Shown here in pieces: positions 22,144 to 33,800 of a stretch of 64,000 nt of DNA. The stretch is from assembly GCF_000003195.3 (NCBI RefSeq), contig NC_012872.2, positions 56,401,695-56,465,694 on the forward strand. The letters run 5' to 3'. Both the position numbers and the translations under genes were made by a program. Source of the stretch: Sorghum bicolor. Taxonomy: Eukaryota; Streptophyta; Magnoliopsida; Poales; Poaceae. Within the stretch, counting starts at the first letter, position 1, and the number at the start of each line of letters is the position of its first letter. The notes under the pieces are model-generated. The model ran no database searches. It saw only the letters and a list, made by a program, of their open reading frames with translations, and was not told the origin of the DNA.

Positions 22144-22846
22144 TGTTGGTGCAAAAAGATCTGCAAACACAAAGGGCTAATACCCGATTCAAACGTTAAG
22201 GCGTGCCAGCCGATTTGACCTTTCTATCGGCAAAGGTGGTAACTCGAATACTTTAGTCCTGACAACAGCGATGCGCCCGGATGTCACGGCTAAGAGGTAT
22301 TCACGCGGAACTTGAGAACACGCCGAGCTTAAGTCGACGAATTCCTAAGAACTCGTGATAAAAGGAAAAGAAAATATGACGAAGTCGTCGAAAAGTAGAT
22401 GCTGGAATATGAGTAAAAACGTGTATTTGATTGATTAATAGATGTCCCATTACAAAGCCCTAGGGTCCATATTTATACCCTGCTCAAAGAGCTATAACTA
22501 AACACGATCAGAATTCGAATTCCAAATTACACGGAATCCGCATACAAAACGATTTAAACAAATAAGGAAATAACTCAGTTATCCCTCGTGACAAATTGAA
22601 ACTCTTCCACAACCCGATCAGCAGCTTCCAGAGTCCCCCTCTGTATCATCGGCTGACTCTTTTGCCATGGTCATCGGCAGACCTCCTCATCATAGTCATC
22701 GGCACAGACACATCATCACCTGTAAACTTAGTCACGTCCAACCTCTCCTTTATCGGCAACCATCCTCATCGGCAACTCATCCTGTAAACCACATACTGTC
22801 ATCTTATCCTGCCATCCTAGACACGTGCCCAAAAACGGTGTCAACA
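22144..22846 (-). repeat. 5' LTR of element 2
   Basis: It begins TGTTGGTGCAAAAAG and ends GGTGTCAACA. It differs from the other LTR at eight positions by eye, including the sixth base, the ATGGTCC/AGGGTCC site and the GCAGACTC/GCTGACTC site. Confidence 0.96.
22469..22477 (-). promoter_or_regulatory. TATA box of the element 2 genomic promoter
   Basis: TATAAATAT on the minus strand lies inside the 5' LTR, oriented toward gag. Confidence 0.6.
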
Positions 22847-23631
22847 AAACTTTATAGCTTTAAACTTTAGGGCACTTTAGCTCACTTTTGAGGTCTAAAG
22901 CTCTAATGTGAGGTAAGCTAAAATTTAGAATTAACTTTATATCACCTGTTTGGAGACTTTAGCTTTAAAGTTTAAAAAGTCATAACTGAACATATTGTTC
23001 GCTGATTTGTTGTAAAAAAAATTGTTGAATGAATGATAGATTCAGTAGATAAGTTCAAGCAGATTCATTTAAGTTTTGACTTTGCACGATTTCATAGTTG
23101 AAGTATTATAAAGGATCCAAGGGCCTACTACCTGATAATTGCGTATGCAGTTCACAAACCAAGCAGACTCCATCTCATTGGCCAAAGGACACAGCCACCA
23201 AGCATCATGCACGTAAAGTACGTCTGCATGTGTTCTCAGCAATGCCCGTCGGTCACGACATAATTAGTGCATACTCTACGATTGATGGTTATGATGGAGA
23301 CCAAAATCGAATCTCACGGACCGAAATTTGTATGACGAAGGCAAACAAATCACTCAAGCAATAGCTTTTCTGTTGCGATTAAGGTGATGAAGACAACAAG
23401 CGCATTATGTGCATGCCGAAATAAATCCAAATCTTTCGTAGAACTCATCAGGCGCTCAATTATCATCACCATGTATATCAAACTCGTTACATACATGAGC
23501 ACCACTGCACACACACACGGTGGCAAATCATGCCAATTTATGCATTGGCATGTACTCCGGGGAATCCGTAGCTTTTCAAACAGTACTCTGAATGATCACA
23601 CTTGAGTTGAGTCACTGTCGATCTCACTCGG
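22847..23631. other. AT-rich intergenic DNA at the insertion edge
   Basis: The first bases, AAACT, are the right target duplication of element 2. The following stretch is rich in TTTAGCTTTAAA-like words and ends a small AT-rich block that element 2 split. No convincing gene. From about 23590 it may include the 3' UTR of the OVATE gene. Confidence 0.5.
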
Positions 23632-24879
23632 TCACTCCTCGCCGAAGACGGCCTCCCAGACGTCCTCGAAGGCAGCAAGGATGGCCGGGTGGTGGCGCGG
23701 CGAGTTGAGCGAGAGGTACGACCCCAGGAGCTCTTCCATCTTCGCCACGCTGCCGATGCGCCGCTCCACCACCATCTCCACCATCGAGCTACGGAAGTCC
23801 AGGTACGGGTTGCTGGAACGCTTCACCACGGCCATGCCCGCGCCGGCGGTCGCGGTCTCCTCCGCGGCGGCCGCGCCGCCCATCATCATCAGCTTCCCGA
23901 CGTTGAGACCATTCTCTTCCTGCCTGTTCCTCTCGTTGTTGCATTCCCTGTGCTTCTTCTGCGTCTCCACGGACACCACCAGAGGCCGGAAAGCGCCGGG
24001 CGGTGCCGCCGGGTCGTCGACGCCGGTTCTCGACAGCAGCGCACGCCGTGGCGCGCGGCGACGACGACTGCGAGTCATCGTGTTCCTTTGACTCCTCCTG
24101 GCCCTGGTGCTGCCGCCGCCGTTGGTGATGGTGTGGTAGAACTCGGACGTGGAGTCGGACGAGAAGCTGAGGGACGAGAAGAGCGTCCTCGTCTCGGCCT
24201 CATCGCCGCCCTCCTCGTCGCTGCCGCCGCCGCCGCTGCCGCTGAGCGGTGCGAGCTCGTCGTCCGTCGCGGTGGAGGACGACGACGAGGACCAGCTGTA
24301 CGGCGTGGGCGTGCTGCTGGGCCGCCGCGCACGGCCCCAGGAGGAGGACGAAGACGATAAATGCCGCCTCGACGCCGAAGGAGACCGCGCCGGCGGCTTG
24401 CTCCTGTTCCTGCCCTTGCTTTGCTTCTTGACGACGTCCCTCGGCGGCACCGACGACAGGAGGTGCTGCAGAAGCGGCGCGTCGGAGTGGACGGAGCGGC
24501 GACCAGAGACGGCCCCGGCTCCGCCCGTGCAGTCCACAGAGATGTGTATGAGCGACGCGCTGCGGCTGCGGCTGCGGCGGCGGTGCGGACGGGTGCTGCC
24601 GCCGTCGACGACGACCTTGGGGCACTCGTAGGTGCAGGGCGTGCAGAAGTACGGGGATGGCGGTGCTTCCGGTTCCCGCGGGTGGGAGGAGTCGGTGTTG
24701 GCCTTGGCGAGGCTGACGAAGGCCGCCGTGCCGCCAGAGCCGGCGGCGGCGGCAGTGGCGGACGTGGCGTTGGTGGTGCAGGTGGAGCGCGTGAGGATCC
24801 TCGCCAGCCGCTGCTTCAGCCGGCCGCCGGCGCTCTCCCGGCGGTGGGCCGGGCTCTTGTCCATGAAGGGCGTGTGCAT
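23632..24879 (-). CDS. OVATE family protein (transcriptional repressor), single exon
   Basis: The ORF is 415 aa. The C-terminal 60 residues (about 356-415) form the OVATE domain: SNPYLDFRSSM, VVERRIGSVAKMEELLGSYL, SLNSPRHHPAIL, AFEDVW. OVATE proteins are plant-specific nuclear repressors that bind TALE homeodomain proteins and affect organ shape (family knowledge). The N-terminal two thirds is low-complexity, with Ser, Arg and Ala runs and basic clusters RRSRSRSAS and RSRRRRAPRR that could act as nuclear localisation signals. The ORF is GC-rich and intronless, as is usual for grass OFPs. I chose ATG 24879 because it gives the longest frame; GC-rich antisense frames across it are shadows. Which OFP number it is cannot be told from sequence alone. 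Confidence 0.92.
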   Translation of the reverse strand: MHTPFMDKSPAHRRESAGGRLKQRLARILTRSTCTTNATSATAAAAGSGGTAAFVSLAKANTDSSHPREPEAPPSPYFCTPCTYECPKVVVDGGSTRPHRRRSRSRSASLIHISVDCTGGAGAVSGRRSVHSDAPLLQHLLSSVPPRDVVKKQSKGRNRSKPPARSPSASRRHLSSSSSSWGRARRPSSTPTPYSWSSSSSSTATDDELAPLSGSGGGGSDEEGGDEAETRTLFSSLSFSSDSTSEFYHTITNGGGSTRARRSQRNTMTRSRRRRAPRRALLSRTGVDDPAAPPGAFRPLVVSVETQKKHRECNNERNRQEENGLNVGKLMMMGGAAAAEETATAGAGMAVVKRSSNPYLDFRSSMVEMVVERRIGSVAKMEELLGSYLSLNSPRHHPAILAAFEDVWEAVFGEE

Positions 24880-25085
24880 TGTAGCTAGCTAGAGTGTGCT
24901 ACGGCTGTACAGGCTTCTGTGTACGTGTGAGGAGGAATGGTGGATTGATGTGAATGAATTGAAGCGGAGAGACCAGAGACGTGTGTTTTGTCTTTGGCTT
25001 TGGTGTGGTGTGTGTACCTCACACTGACTCACCTCGCAGCTTCGTGGTTCCCTTAATAAGCGAGTGCGAACTGTGAATTGAGGTA

Positions 25086-25103
25086 GAAGAAGAAGAAGAA
25101 GAA
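25086..25103 (+). repeat. (GAA)n microsatellite
   Basis: Six GAA units lie upstream of the OVATE gene. Confidence 0.9.
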
Positions 25104-25379
25104 TCTGCCGAGATTTCTTTAGCCACGTGTTGTTATGCTAGCTAGGGTCCGTTACGTACGTAGGGGGTGGTGTACACGGGCTCAAAGTACACGGTGGTGG
25201 ATGGTAGAATACTTAGCAAGTTGCAAACGCAACAGGCTGTGCACATCTCGTAATCTCGTGCGCAGCAGCACAGTCAGCAATTCCCAATATGCTTCCTGCC
25301 GTCCATGGCGGACCAGTACGATCATGTTAGGTGAGCGTGGCCACTGGCCAGTGGCCTGCCCTGGCCTGGCTCCCCGGAT

Positions 25380-25401
25380 ATGCATGCATGCATGCATGCA
25401 T
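25380..25401. repeat. (ATGC)n microsatellite
   Basis: About five tandem TGCA units in the sequence ATATGCATGC and onward. It is self-complementary and could extrude a hairpin. Confidence 0.9.
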
Positions 25402-26889
25402 GGACACATTGATCACGGAGCACTGCACCGCCACGTCGGTCGGTGCAGAGAACAATCACAACCCAACGAGGTGGGCGGTACGGTACGGTGCCGGGTGTGA
25501 GGCAGGGACCAGGACCCAGGCCGCGCGCCTGGTCGAGCGCGGCGCCGGCGGTCCTCCCGCTGCTGGAGCTGGCCTGCTGCGACGTGCCGTGTCGGCCGGG
25601 GTGGCCCCCGTTGACCGCTCTGCCCTCGCGCCGGCCGGTCGTCGTGGTCATGGCAGCAGTGGCAGTGCAAGAAATGAGCGCGCAGGTTCGTCGTGCCTCT
25701 GACTGAGCTGCCGTCATTTGCATTGCATTCCTACCATGCCATTTTCCGGCATCTACTCCTTTCAAGAGCCCTGCATGCGAGCACACGGCCGGGGCATTCT
25801 CTCCCTGATTGACGTGCCACCAACAACACCGTGCACGGCACACACACCTTCTGGCCTCGCTCAACGTGTCTTTGTCATCGAAGCGCGAGCGCGCGGCACC
25901 AAGCACAAACGGACATTCTCCCATCCAGGAACGCCTAGCTAGGAGTATTTGTTCGTCCGTCGTCCATCATCAACGGTAGTCGTCCGTCCCTCGCTCTGAT
26001 TTCAAACAAACAAAGGCACGGAGTTTTAATTAACCAAGGATCAAAACAAAAACCCAACGGCCTAATTTCGCTCCAACCTAGGCGATCCTTCGGGCACAGA
26101 GTTTGTAAGCACATGATTAGGAGGTAGCGGAATGTTTTCGTGGTCCCGATATGTGTGGCTCGGTTGCAGAATCGTATGCGCTCGTGTCCGGCTCAATGAC
26201 TTCTCGCGGTAACACGCCAAAACGTTAGGCGTGTGCTTCCTGCATTATGTGTAAATCCATGCGAATACAAGGCTAATCATCCAAGGGGTAGGACGCTTAT
26301 ACACCAGCAAAAAGAAACAGGTAACTAGGCTGCAGGCCTGCAGTAGTGGGTCTTGAGTCTTGACCTCAATCGTCCGTCGCCCTGCGACAGAAAATAAGAA
26401 AGTCGATCTTTGGTTGAATTCAAATGCATGTGGACTTGAGATAGATGATGCGTCAATGGCCAAGAACAAAGGGACAGGGCAGAGCAAGGCACATGAATTT
26501 GCTCTGCTAGACTGCTAAGTATATAGCATGATGCACGGCAGGGTGGTGAGAGGGAAGACCTCCGGGATTAGCCCTGATTTTATTATGGGGCACAAGAGGA
26601 GAGCCCTTTGTTGGTTTCTCAGTTGTCTCGTTATGTCACAGGCACAACTTAATTAGGTGCGGTGGTGGGAGGGGGAGAGATATGATGCCCTCCGTCCCGG
26701 AGCATCTCGGCCTTCTGCAACTACCAACCCATAATATATCCATGGGGCTACTTTCAACTTGCCATCACGCTGTGTTCAACTTCTTCCCTGACATGTGCAT
26801 GTGAGCACGAGACGAAACACACATCCACACTCCTAAAATGGCTCAATTTAAGCTATGTGACAGGTGCGGTTTCTACTCGTTTTTATGAT

Positions 26890-26891
<2 letters not shown>

Positions 26892-26923
<32 letters not shown>
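26892..26923 (+). repeat. (CT)n microsatellite
   Basis: An uninterrupted CT dinucleotide run of about 16 units. Confidence 0.95.
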
Positions 26924-26926
<3 letters not shown>

Positions 26927-28435
26927 AGTAGGAGCATGACGCTGCCCCTGCCATGCTGCGCTGATACATGCCTACAAATGTGCAGCCAGGCAGGTGGCAT
27001 GGCACCCTAAAATGCTAGTACTTTCACATGGCACCAGACGTACGTACACGACAATAGACATCTACTTACTGTATCTTATCGTCAGCCACAGTCAGTTTCA
27101 TGTGACGCCGATCCGGGCGATCTTTGGTTCATGCATGCACCGTGGACGTGGAAAACCAGCAGCATACATATCGACGTGCTATGGGCAGTGGCTCAGTGGT
27201 CACGCAAAGGGAGCGCAGCGCAGCAGCAACTACTAGTAGCCGGTGTCGTCTAACGGACGCGGTCCAGACGGGTCCCCTGCCCTGACAGTCTCCAAAGGGA
27301 TACGTCCGGCGTACCCCTGGGCCGGGGGAGACGAGAAGGATTCAACGAACCGTCCTTGGACGCGACACGACCACGCGCACCTGCTCTGCCCCCTGTGTTC
27401 GGGTTCTCAGCGACTCCAGCGTAGAGACTCCTCGGATTCTTACACCCTGCTCTGCAGTCTCTGCACCAGGCTACACCAGACCACCAGCTGATTGTTGGTG
27501 CATCACACCTGAAAATCTGAAATGGATGGCTTGCTGGCTGCCTCTTGCTGGGTCTGTAAAATGGGCGCAATGCAAATGTCACGCCACAGGAATGTTTGAT
27601 CAACCAATCGTAGTTCTCGGATGCATTCGAGAGCACCCAAATGAATGAATGCAGGAGGCTACGCGATTTGTCAGGTAGTACACGTATAGACACACGTGAT
27701 CTCGCAATGCAAGGCGATGCTTACCGCAATTAATGAGCGCAAACAAAACTCTGGTCCTGGGAAATCAACGTCGGCGCCGCTAATACACTCCCCTGATTTG
27801 AAGGGGTTCCAGCTGTAGAGGTTAGTATCTCCTACTAGTCGTCCTGCTGCTTGTCTGCATCCAAGCGCCTGATCATTACAAACCGCCTTTATTAGGAGTA
27901 TTTACATATCAGCTACCGCAGCCGTGATGAGATTTCAGTCATGGATGGGGGTTCAGGCTTATCGCTGCTTCAGGTAAACAGGAGGTGCTGGCAATGATTA
28001 GTCAAAACCGCGAGATGCAGCCAGGCACAGCAAGCTAGAGCTATCTTAGTATAGCTAAGAAAAATGAGCAAGAGTAACCCCTAAATCAATAGGTTCCAAA
28101 AGGTGTTTGGTGGCAAAAGCGGGAATCGCAAACTGGTCACAGTTTGCCCCAAGACAGATTCAAAATTGAAAATTCAAAAGGCAGGTAGTGCAATGACCTT
28201 CGAAAACCATGACTCCGTCAGGAAATAGATCGCATTGATAAGCTACCAATGGTCACCATCATCTGCTAAAAGCCTAAAACTTTGTTTGGAAGTATGAAGA
28301 AAATGGAACCAAAGAAATGCGCATCTCCTTTCTTTTCTACTCGTGAACAGAAAACTATTTCTTTCATGTCTTCCTTTTGACATAAATTCACCAATCACAT
28401 AATATCAAGGAACACTGTCTAATGAAGTCAGTCAT

Positions 28436-28515
28436 CAGTCAGATTTGGAAGCAAACACCAAAAGTCCATTACTTCAGTCGGATTTGGAAGCAAACACCAA
28501 AAAGTCCATTACTTC
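28436..28515 (+). repeat. 39-bp tandem duplication
   Basis: Two near-identical copies starting CAGTCAGATTTGG (28436) and CAGTCGGATTTGG (28475). They differ by one substitution and one added A. Confidence 0.9.
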
Positions 28516-29011
28516 CATGTTCCTGCCTGTCAGGTAGAACTGCACATAATAGGAAGTAAGCAGGCAAAGTGACAAGAGTGTGGTGCTCGAGCCTTATGCA
28601 TGATTCCAGTGGATGTTTGACAGGAAGGGATGAGGGCCACACAATTCAACATCATCATGATCGAAGGAACCAAAAGGGAGCAATAGATAAATGGACCAAA
28701 GAAAATTTCAAGCATCAATTTTACCTACAATAATTCAGTGACAAATAATTTCGCACAAGAATCTTTATGTTCTTTGCTAACTGCACAAAAAGAATAATCT
28801 ATACTTGTTACTGCAGAACTAATAAAAACACAAAAACCGTGAAATCAGCGGCATCCCTACAGTCATGCAACTATGCAGGACGTCCTTTTCGACAGATCAC
28901 TGAAGAACATCTTTGTCACTAACAGAGTAATAGAGATATTCTTTTCCAATATGAATCAAGAAGAGCAGGATGTATTTATATTTATTACTGAATCACGAGA
29001 GGGGAAATGTT

Positions 29012-29091
29012 TTGATCCCAAATAGGAAGGAAAGAAAAAGTAAAGGCCCAGTTGATCCCAAATAGAAAGGAAAAAAAAAGTAAAGGCCCAG
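29012..29091 (+). repeat. 40-bp tandem duplication
   Basis: Two copies starting TTGATCCCAAATAG at 29012 and 29052, each ending AAAGGCCCAG, with a purine-rich middle. Confidence 0.9.
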
Positions 29092-29141
29092 TAGGCCACG
29101 CTTATTAACCTTTCTCTATGCTAAATTCACAGAAGCAATTA

Positions 29142-29371
29142 GGCCTTGTTTAGTCCGCGAAAATTTGTGGATTTGGCTACTATAGCATTTCGTTTAATTT
29201 GGCAATTAGTATCCAATTATGGATTAATTAGGTTCAAAAGATTCGTCTCGCGAATTACATGTAAATGTGCAATTACTTGTTTTTCTATTTATATTTAATG
29301 CTCTATGTATGTGTCCAAAGATTCTAATGTGATGGAACGAAAAGAAAAAAAATGAGAACTAAACAGGGCCT
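29142..29371. mobile_element. Tourist-like MITE (PIF/Harbinger type)
   Basis: The ends GGCCTTGTTTAGT and, in reverse complement, GGCCCTGTTTAGT are inverted repeats with one mismatch. The element is flanked by TTA on both sides (29139-29141 and 29372-29374), the typical Harbinger target. At 230 bp, with no coding sequence, it is non-autonomous and would need a transposase supplied in trans. Similar termini are abundant in panicoid grasses (from memory). Confidence 0.85.
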
Positions 29372-30843
29372 TATTGTCCATTCCCAACTGGATTGCTGGA
29401 TTTGTTTTGAAAGTTATGAAGTCGCCACAACTATGAACTCTCTCTCTCTGTGTCCTAAGCTTCTTCCCCTGCTCCGTTTTTCTTTCTCCTTTCTCCTTTT
29501 TCTGTTTCTATTCTGTAGTGTTTGAAGTTGCTTTTAATAAACTTCTGTAGGAGCTGTGGCCCCTCTAGTTTCTTCAAAAAAGAAAAAAAACAAGTATAAA
29601 CTTATTTGTTTTATTGATAGTATTATGGCTTGCTTTGTTATAATACATACTGGATATCTAGGATTCTATATACAAACAAAACTTCTCAAGTATAAGTTTA
29701 CATCCCTTTTTTTCATAAAAAATATATCTCATTTTCTCAAAATGAAAATAATAAAAGTCAGGACTTCGAGACCGTTTTCTGCAGAAGTTGTGTAGCGTGT
29801 AATTGTGAAACATCTTATTTGGCCCATGTGGCCCACATAATTAGAGTTCGTTAACAAGGCCCATGTGGCCCATCTCTCTCTTGTCTATACATACCCAATG
29901 GAGAAAGTGATTATCTTGAGTTTCAGACAATACATACATAGATCCTTCATATTTGATTATCCATTTAAATTCAAAAGCGTACTCAATTAGCAAGAGAGAA
30001 TCATTTCGTCTCCAAAATTTCATGAATCATGGATGGCGTAAATATAAGATTGTGAACAACTACATTTTTTGCAAAAAGCATTTCAAATCCCATATTTCTT
30101 TTTCAAAAATCTCAAAAGAAAAAATACCTCACCATGGATTTTAACAAATCATAATTTAAAGTGTTGATAGAATGTGTAGGATTTTATATCTTTTTTTCAC
30201 CATATAATTTATAATATTATTGAATATTTTGGATACTAAATAAACTAAAATAAAAAAATAACTATTAGGTTTTAAATCTTGTCAAGTAGTACAACTTTGA
30301 TATAAGATGTATCCCCATCCGATATTGTTTGAAAAAATCAAAATTTTGAATAAATTCAAATACATGAGTTTAAAATAAATATTTGAGACAACAAATAACT
30401 TCAAATAAAAAAACTTATCAACGTCTAAACATTTAGATCAGGTCGGTAGTTCAACATCATGGATGCGTAAATATAAGATCCTAAACAACTACATTTATGT
30501 CAACATTTAAGAACATTTTCAAAACCTATGAACTTAACACATATTTGAGACTCTAAATGATTTCAAGTAAAAAATATTTTCAGTTATAAAGTTGTAGATT
30601 GTTTCGTGAACTGTTCACAATATTTATTTGCCCAAAAATGCCCACCCTTTCTTCTGTATTTGAAATACGTATTCTCTCCGCGAAGGCGTATTTTCTGATG
30701 GTCCACCTGTCAGCCTCTTGTGCTACACCGTTCACAGTCCCAACTCAGATCCAAGCTCTTTACCCAAGCAACACCACGGCTCGTCGCAGTCGTCTTCCTC
30801 CCCACGCGAGGCCAGATCCAACCCGCCGCGGCCGACCACCGAC
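29372..30843. other. AT-rich intergenic DNA and AP-4 beta promoter
   Basis: Mostly AT-rich sequence with no coherent ORF. From about 30650 the base composition shifts to CT-rich and then GC-rich leader sequence typical of a plant 5' UTR, leading to the ATG at 30844. A TATAAAG at about 30585 is too far to assign with confidence. Confidence 0.5.
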
Positions 30844-33800
30844 ATGGCTCCCACCGTCCCTTCGGCGGCGAAGTCCGCCTCTCCTTCCCAACCCTCCGGG
30901 TTTGCTGCCGTTTGCCGCTCCGCCACCCGAAACCTCCCTCCTCCCGAACCCTAAACTAACCAGGCAATTGGCGACTCTGTGAGTGCAGGAAGAGCGAGGT
31001 GGCGGATCTGAAGCAGCAGCTGCGGCAGCTGGCCGGGAGCCGCGCTCCCGATGCGGACGACCAGCGCCGTGATGTCTTCAAGAGGGTGATCTCCTGCATG
31101 ACAGCCGGCATCGACGTCTCGGCCGCGTTTGGGGAGATGGTGCTCTGCTCCGCCACCTCCGACGTCGTAACCAAGAAGATGTGCTATCTCTATGTAGGCG
31201 CCCACGCGCGCGCGCACCCGGACCTAGCCCTCCTCACCATCAACTTCCTCCAGCGGGACTGCCGTGATCAGGACCCCACCATCCGCGGCCTCGCGCTCCG
31301 CAGTCTCTGCTCCCTCCGTGTCCCCAACCTCGTCGAGTATCTCGTCACGCCACTCACGACCGGGCTGAAGGACCCCAGCGCCTACGTCCGGATGATCGCT
31401 GCTGTTGGTGCTGCCAAGTTGTATCACATTTCTGCCACCGCCTGCATTGATGCTGACCTTCCTGCTTCGCTCAAGGCGCTCATGCTCTCTGATCCAGACG
31501 CACAGGTGAAGTACCCTGCCACTAACTGCTTTGTGAAGCTATGCAGTAATCGTATTACATTATTGCTAATTTGTTTCGGTGACTGCTACCACAAGTGAAT
31601 TGAACAACTGTTGAATTGTCACCAAAAAATGAACTTTTTGCATTCTGTGGATTTAACATGGAGCTGGAAATGTGTGTTTGATGCACACAGAGCGAATCCC
31701 AACTCTGATTGAGTTTAGGAACTGAATGCCAATGGGAGCTGATAAAATTGGGGGCACCATGTAGTTGTCTGGTTTACAGTTTGCTTAATTACATAGATGA
31801 ATGAAAGTGGCTGCTGTGGCTGCATATTCATGATTATTCCCTCAACAATAGAACTACTGTAATCTGCCTTTTTTTTTTGCCGTATTGGCTGTTTTGCATG
31901 TTTCAGCCACCTACAGTTTTGTGGCTAATTGGTTATAAATTTATAATGTAGTATTGAGTAAACACGAATATTCCTTTTGGCTTTTGCTTAGATTGCCTGA
32001 TGGCATCATTCATACTGAAAGTTCAACCTCTCTTGTATATAGCCTGTTCTTTTAGTTTTGCATGACAATTTAACCTGCAATGTCATAAACTGACAATTTA
32101 TCCTGTGATGTTTGTACAATACCTGCAAGTTGTTAAATATGAGTGTGAATTTGAAATTTGCGGCTTCTACCTTTTTCTATGTATAGCAGAAGCTAATATG
32201 CAGGAGACTTTTGAGTTTTCCTGATCAGCATCAAGTTTACAAATCCATTGTTATTCATTTCTGGAACATCAAAACTCAGTAGCTGAAATGAGCTTATGTA
32301 GTTACGTTTGCTGTGTGGCTTCTATTAAGAGGCGTTTCAGCTATGAACCTGTGAAGTATTTTATTATTCTGATCGATTGCAGTTGGTGCTTTGGTTCAAC
32401 TGATTAATGATGGGCCCAATCCATTGTTGTTCATTTCTGGAACATCAAAACTCAGTTGCTTAAATGAGCTTATGTTTGTCGTGTGGCTTCCATTAAGGCT
32501 GTTTTGTAAGTTCTGTGTTTCAGCTATGAACCTGTGAGGTATTTTATTATTCTGAACGATTGCAGTTGGTGCTTTGAAAAACTGAATAATGATTGGATGC
32601 TAACCTTGTTGAATACTGCGCTTTCCTTGTTCACCAAAAAAAAGTGCTTTCCTCAGGTAAGCTGATTATATTGGTGACTTGCAGGTAGTTGCCAATTGCC
32701 TACATGCATTGCAGGAGATCTGGACCCTAGAAGCTGCTAACTCAGAGGCAGCAGCAAGAGAGATTGAGACATTGTATAGCAAGCCAGTGGTATTTTACCT
32801 GTTAAACAAGTGAGTTTCAACCTGGCTTTGGAGCCTTTTCTGTTAAATAATCCCACTGTGAATTTTCTTGAGTTCTCTATTTTTATGTGCAGGATCAAAG
32901 AGTTCAGTGAATGGGCACAGTGCATTGTTCTTGAGTTGGCATCAAAGTTCCTTCCATCTGATAATAATGAAATATTTGACATAATGAATCTGCTGGAGGA
33001 TAGACTTCAGCATGCAAATGGAGCTGTTGTTCTGGCAACAATTAAAGTTTTTCTCCATTTGACAATGTCTATGACTGATGTCCATCAACAGGTGCACATG
33101 TTACTCCCAGAGAAGCATTTTATTCCCAGAGACATGGTTTAGTATATCAGCACCTTTTTAGGATGCATAAAAACAAAATCTTACTTGGATTAATATCCCA
33201 TAACAGACTAGCACAGGACATCACAACAACTGCAAAATTAGTCTCTAGATGAGCTGTAGCTTTCTTACATTTATGTTACGATATGCAATCAATACGATGA
33301 ATGTGCCATTTCGAATGTCTGTTAGCTGTAGATAATGCTGTTATTTGGAAGTTAATGTAGCTGAAAAAATTCTTAACTCCATGGGCACTTTATTTCTTTG
33401 GATTTCTCATGTTTATGGGTTAACTTTTTTGTCATATTTTTGTGTTTGATTTATCTCATCGGCCTTTGGTGGAAGATCCATCTAATCTCTTTTAGCTCCT
33501 CTGTTTTAGGTTTACGAACGTATCAAAGCACCCTTGCTTACTCTGGTGGGTGCTGGCAGTCCTGAACAGTCATACTCTGTGCTATGCCATCTACATCTTC
33601 TGGTGATGCGTGCTCCAATGTTATTTTCCTCGGACTATAAAAGCTTCTACTGCCAATTTAGTGATCCTTCGTATGTGAAGAAGTTGAAACTTGAGATGTT
33701 GACTGCTATAGCAAATGAAAGCAACACATATGAGATTGGTACATGCCAGATATCCTATTTCCAACTATAATTTGATATGTTTTTACTCATTAATTACCAT

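Larger units (their letters stand above)
10454..22846 (-). mobile_element. Complete Ty3/gypsy (Tat-type) retrotransposon with antisense PMD gene (element 2)
   Basis: Two 703-bp LTRs flank it (10454-11156 and 22144-22846), with a perfect 5-bp AAACT duplication. Gag, protease, RT, RNase H and integrase run on the minus strand from right to left. A spliced accessory gene on + sits between pol and the 3' LTR, the same slot as in elements 1 and 3. I count eight differences between the LTRs (about 1.1%). At the commonly used grass rate of 1.3e-8 per site per year this suggests insertion within roughly half a million years. The pol ORF is intact. Gag is split in two frames and carries one in-frame TGA before its zinc finger. 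The hexamer GCCGAT/ATCGGC is strongly over-represented throughout. Confidence 0.97.
10454..22846. repeat. Dispersed hexamer GCCGAT/ATCGGC, about 100 copies
   Basis: I counted about 103 occurrences by eye, often as TGCCGAT or ATCGGCA. They are spread over both LTRs (seven each), PMD exons and introns, the tail-to-tail spacer (15060-15200 alone has five), pol and gag. A random sequence of this length would hold about six. From 22847 to 55000 I count about 17, which is the random rate. The motif has no fixed spacing, strand or reading frame. Confidence 0.85.
24880..29141. other. Intergenic DNA, including the OVATE gene promoter
   Basis: Just right of 24880 lies the presumed promoter and 5' UTR of the OVATE gene, with a GAA run at 25086-25103. 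Further right are an ATGC repeat, a CT repeat and two short tandem duplications (listed separately). GC-rich stretches near 25330-25900 and 27240-27480 have long frames in several directions but none with a recognisable protein. I see no gene here. Confidence 0.6.

Noticed and set aside
24075..24888. Several long frames on the plus strand opposite the OVATE gene
   Set aside because: They are Arg/Ala-rich shadows of a GC-rich Ser/Arg coding strand; no domain, no start context.
25182..25942. Overlapping frames up to 200 aa on both strands
   Set aside because: GC-rich intergenic DNA with mutually incompatible frames, no recognisable protein or splice structure.
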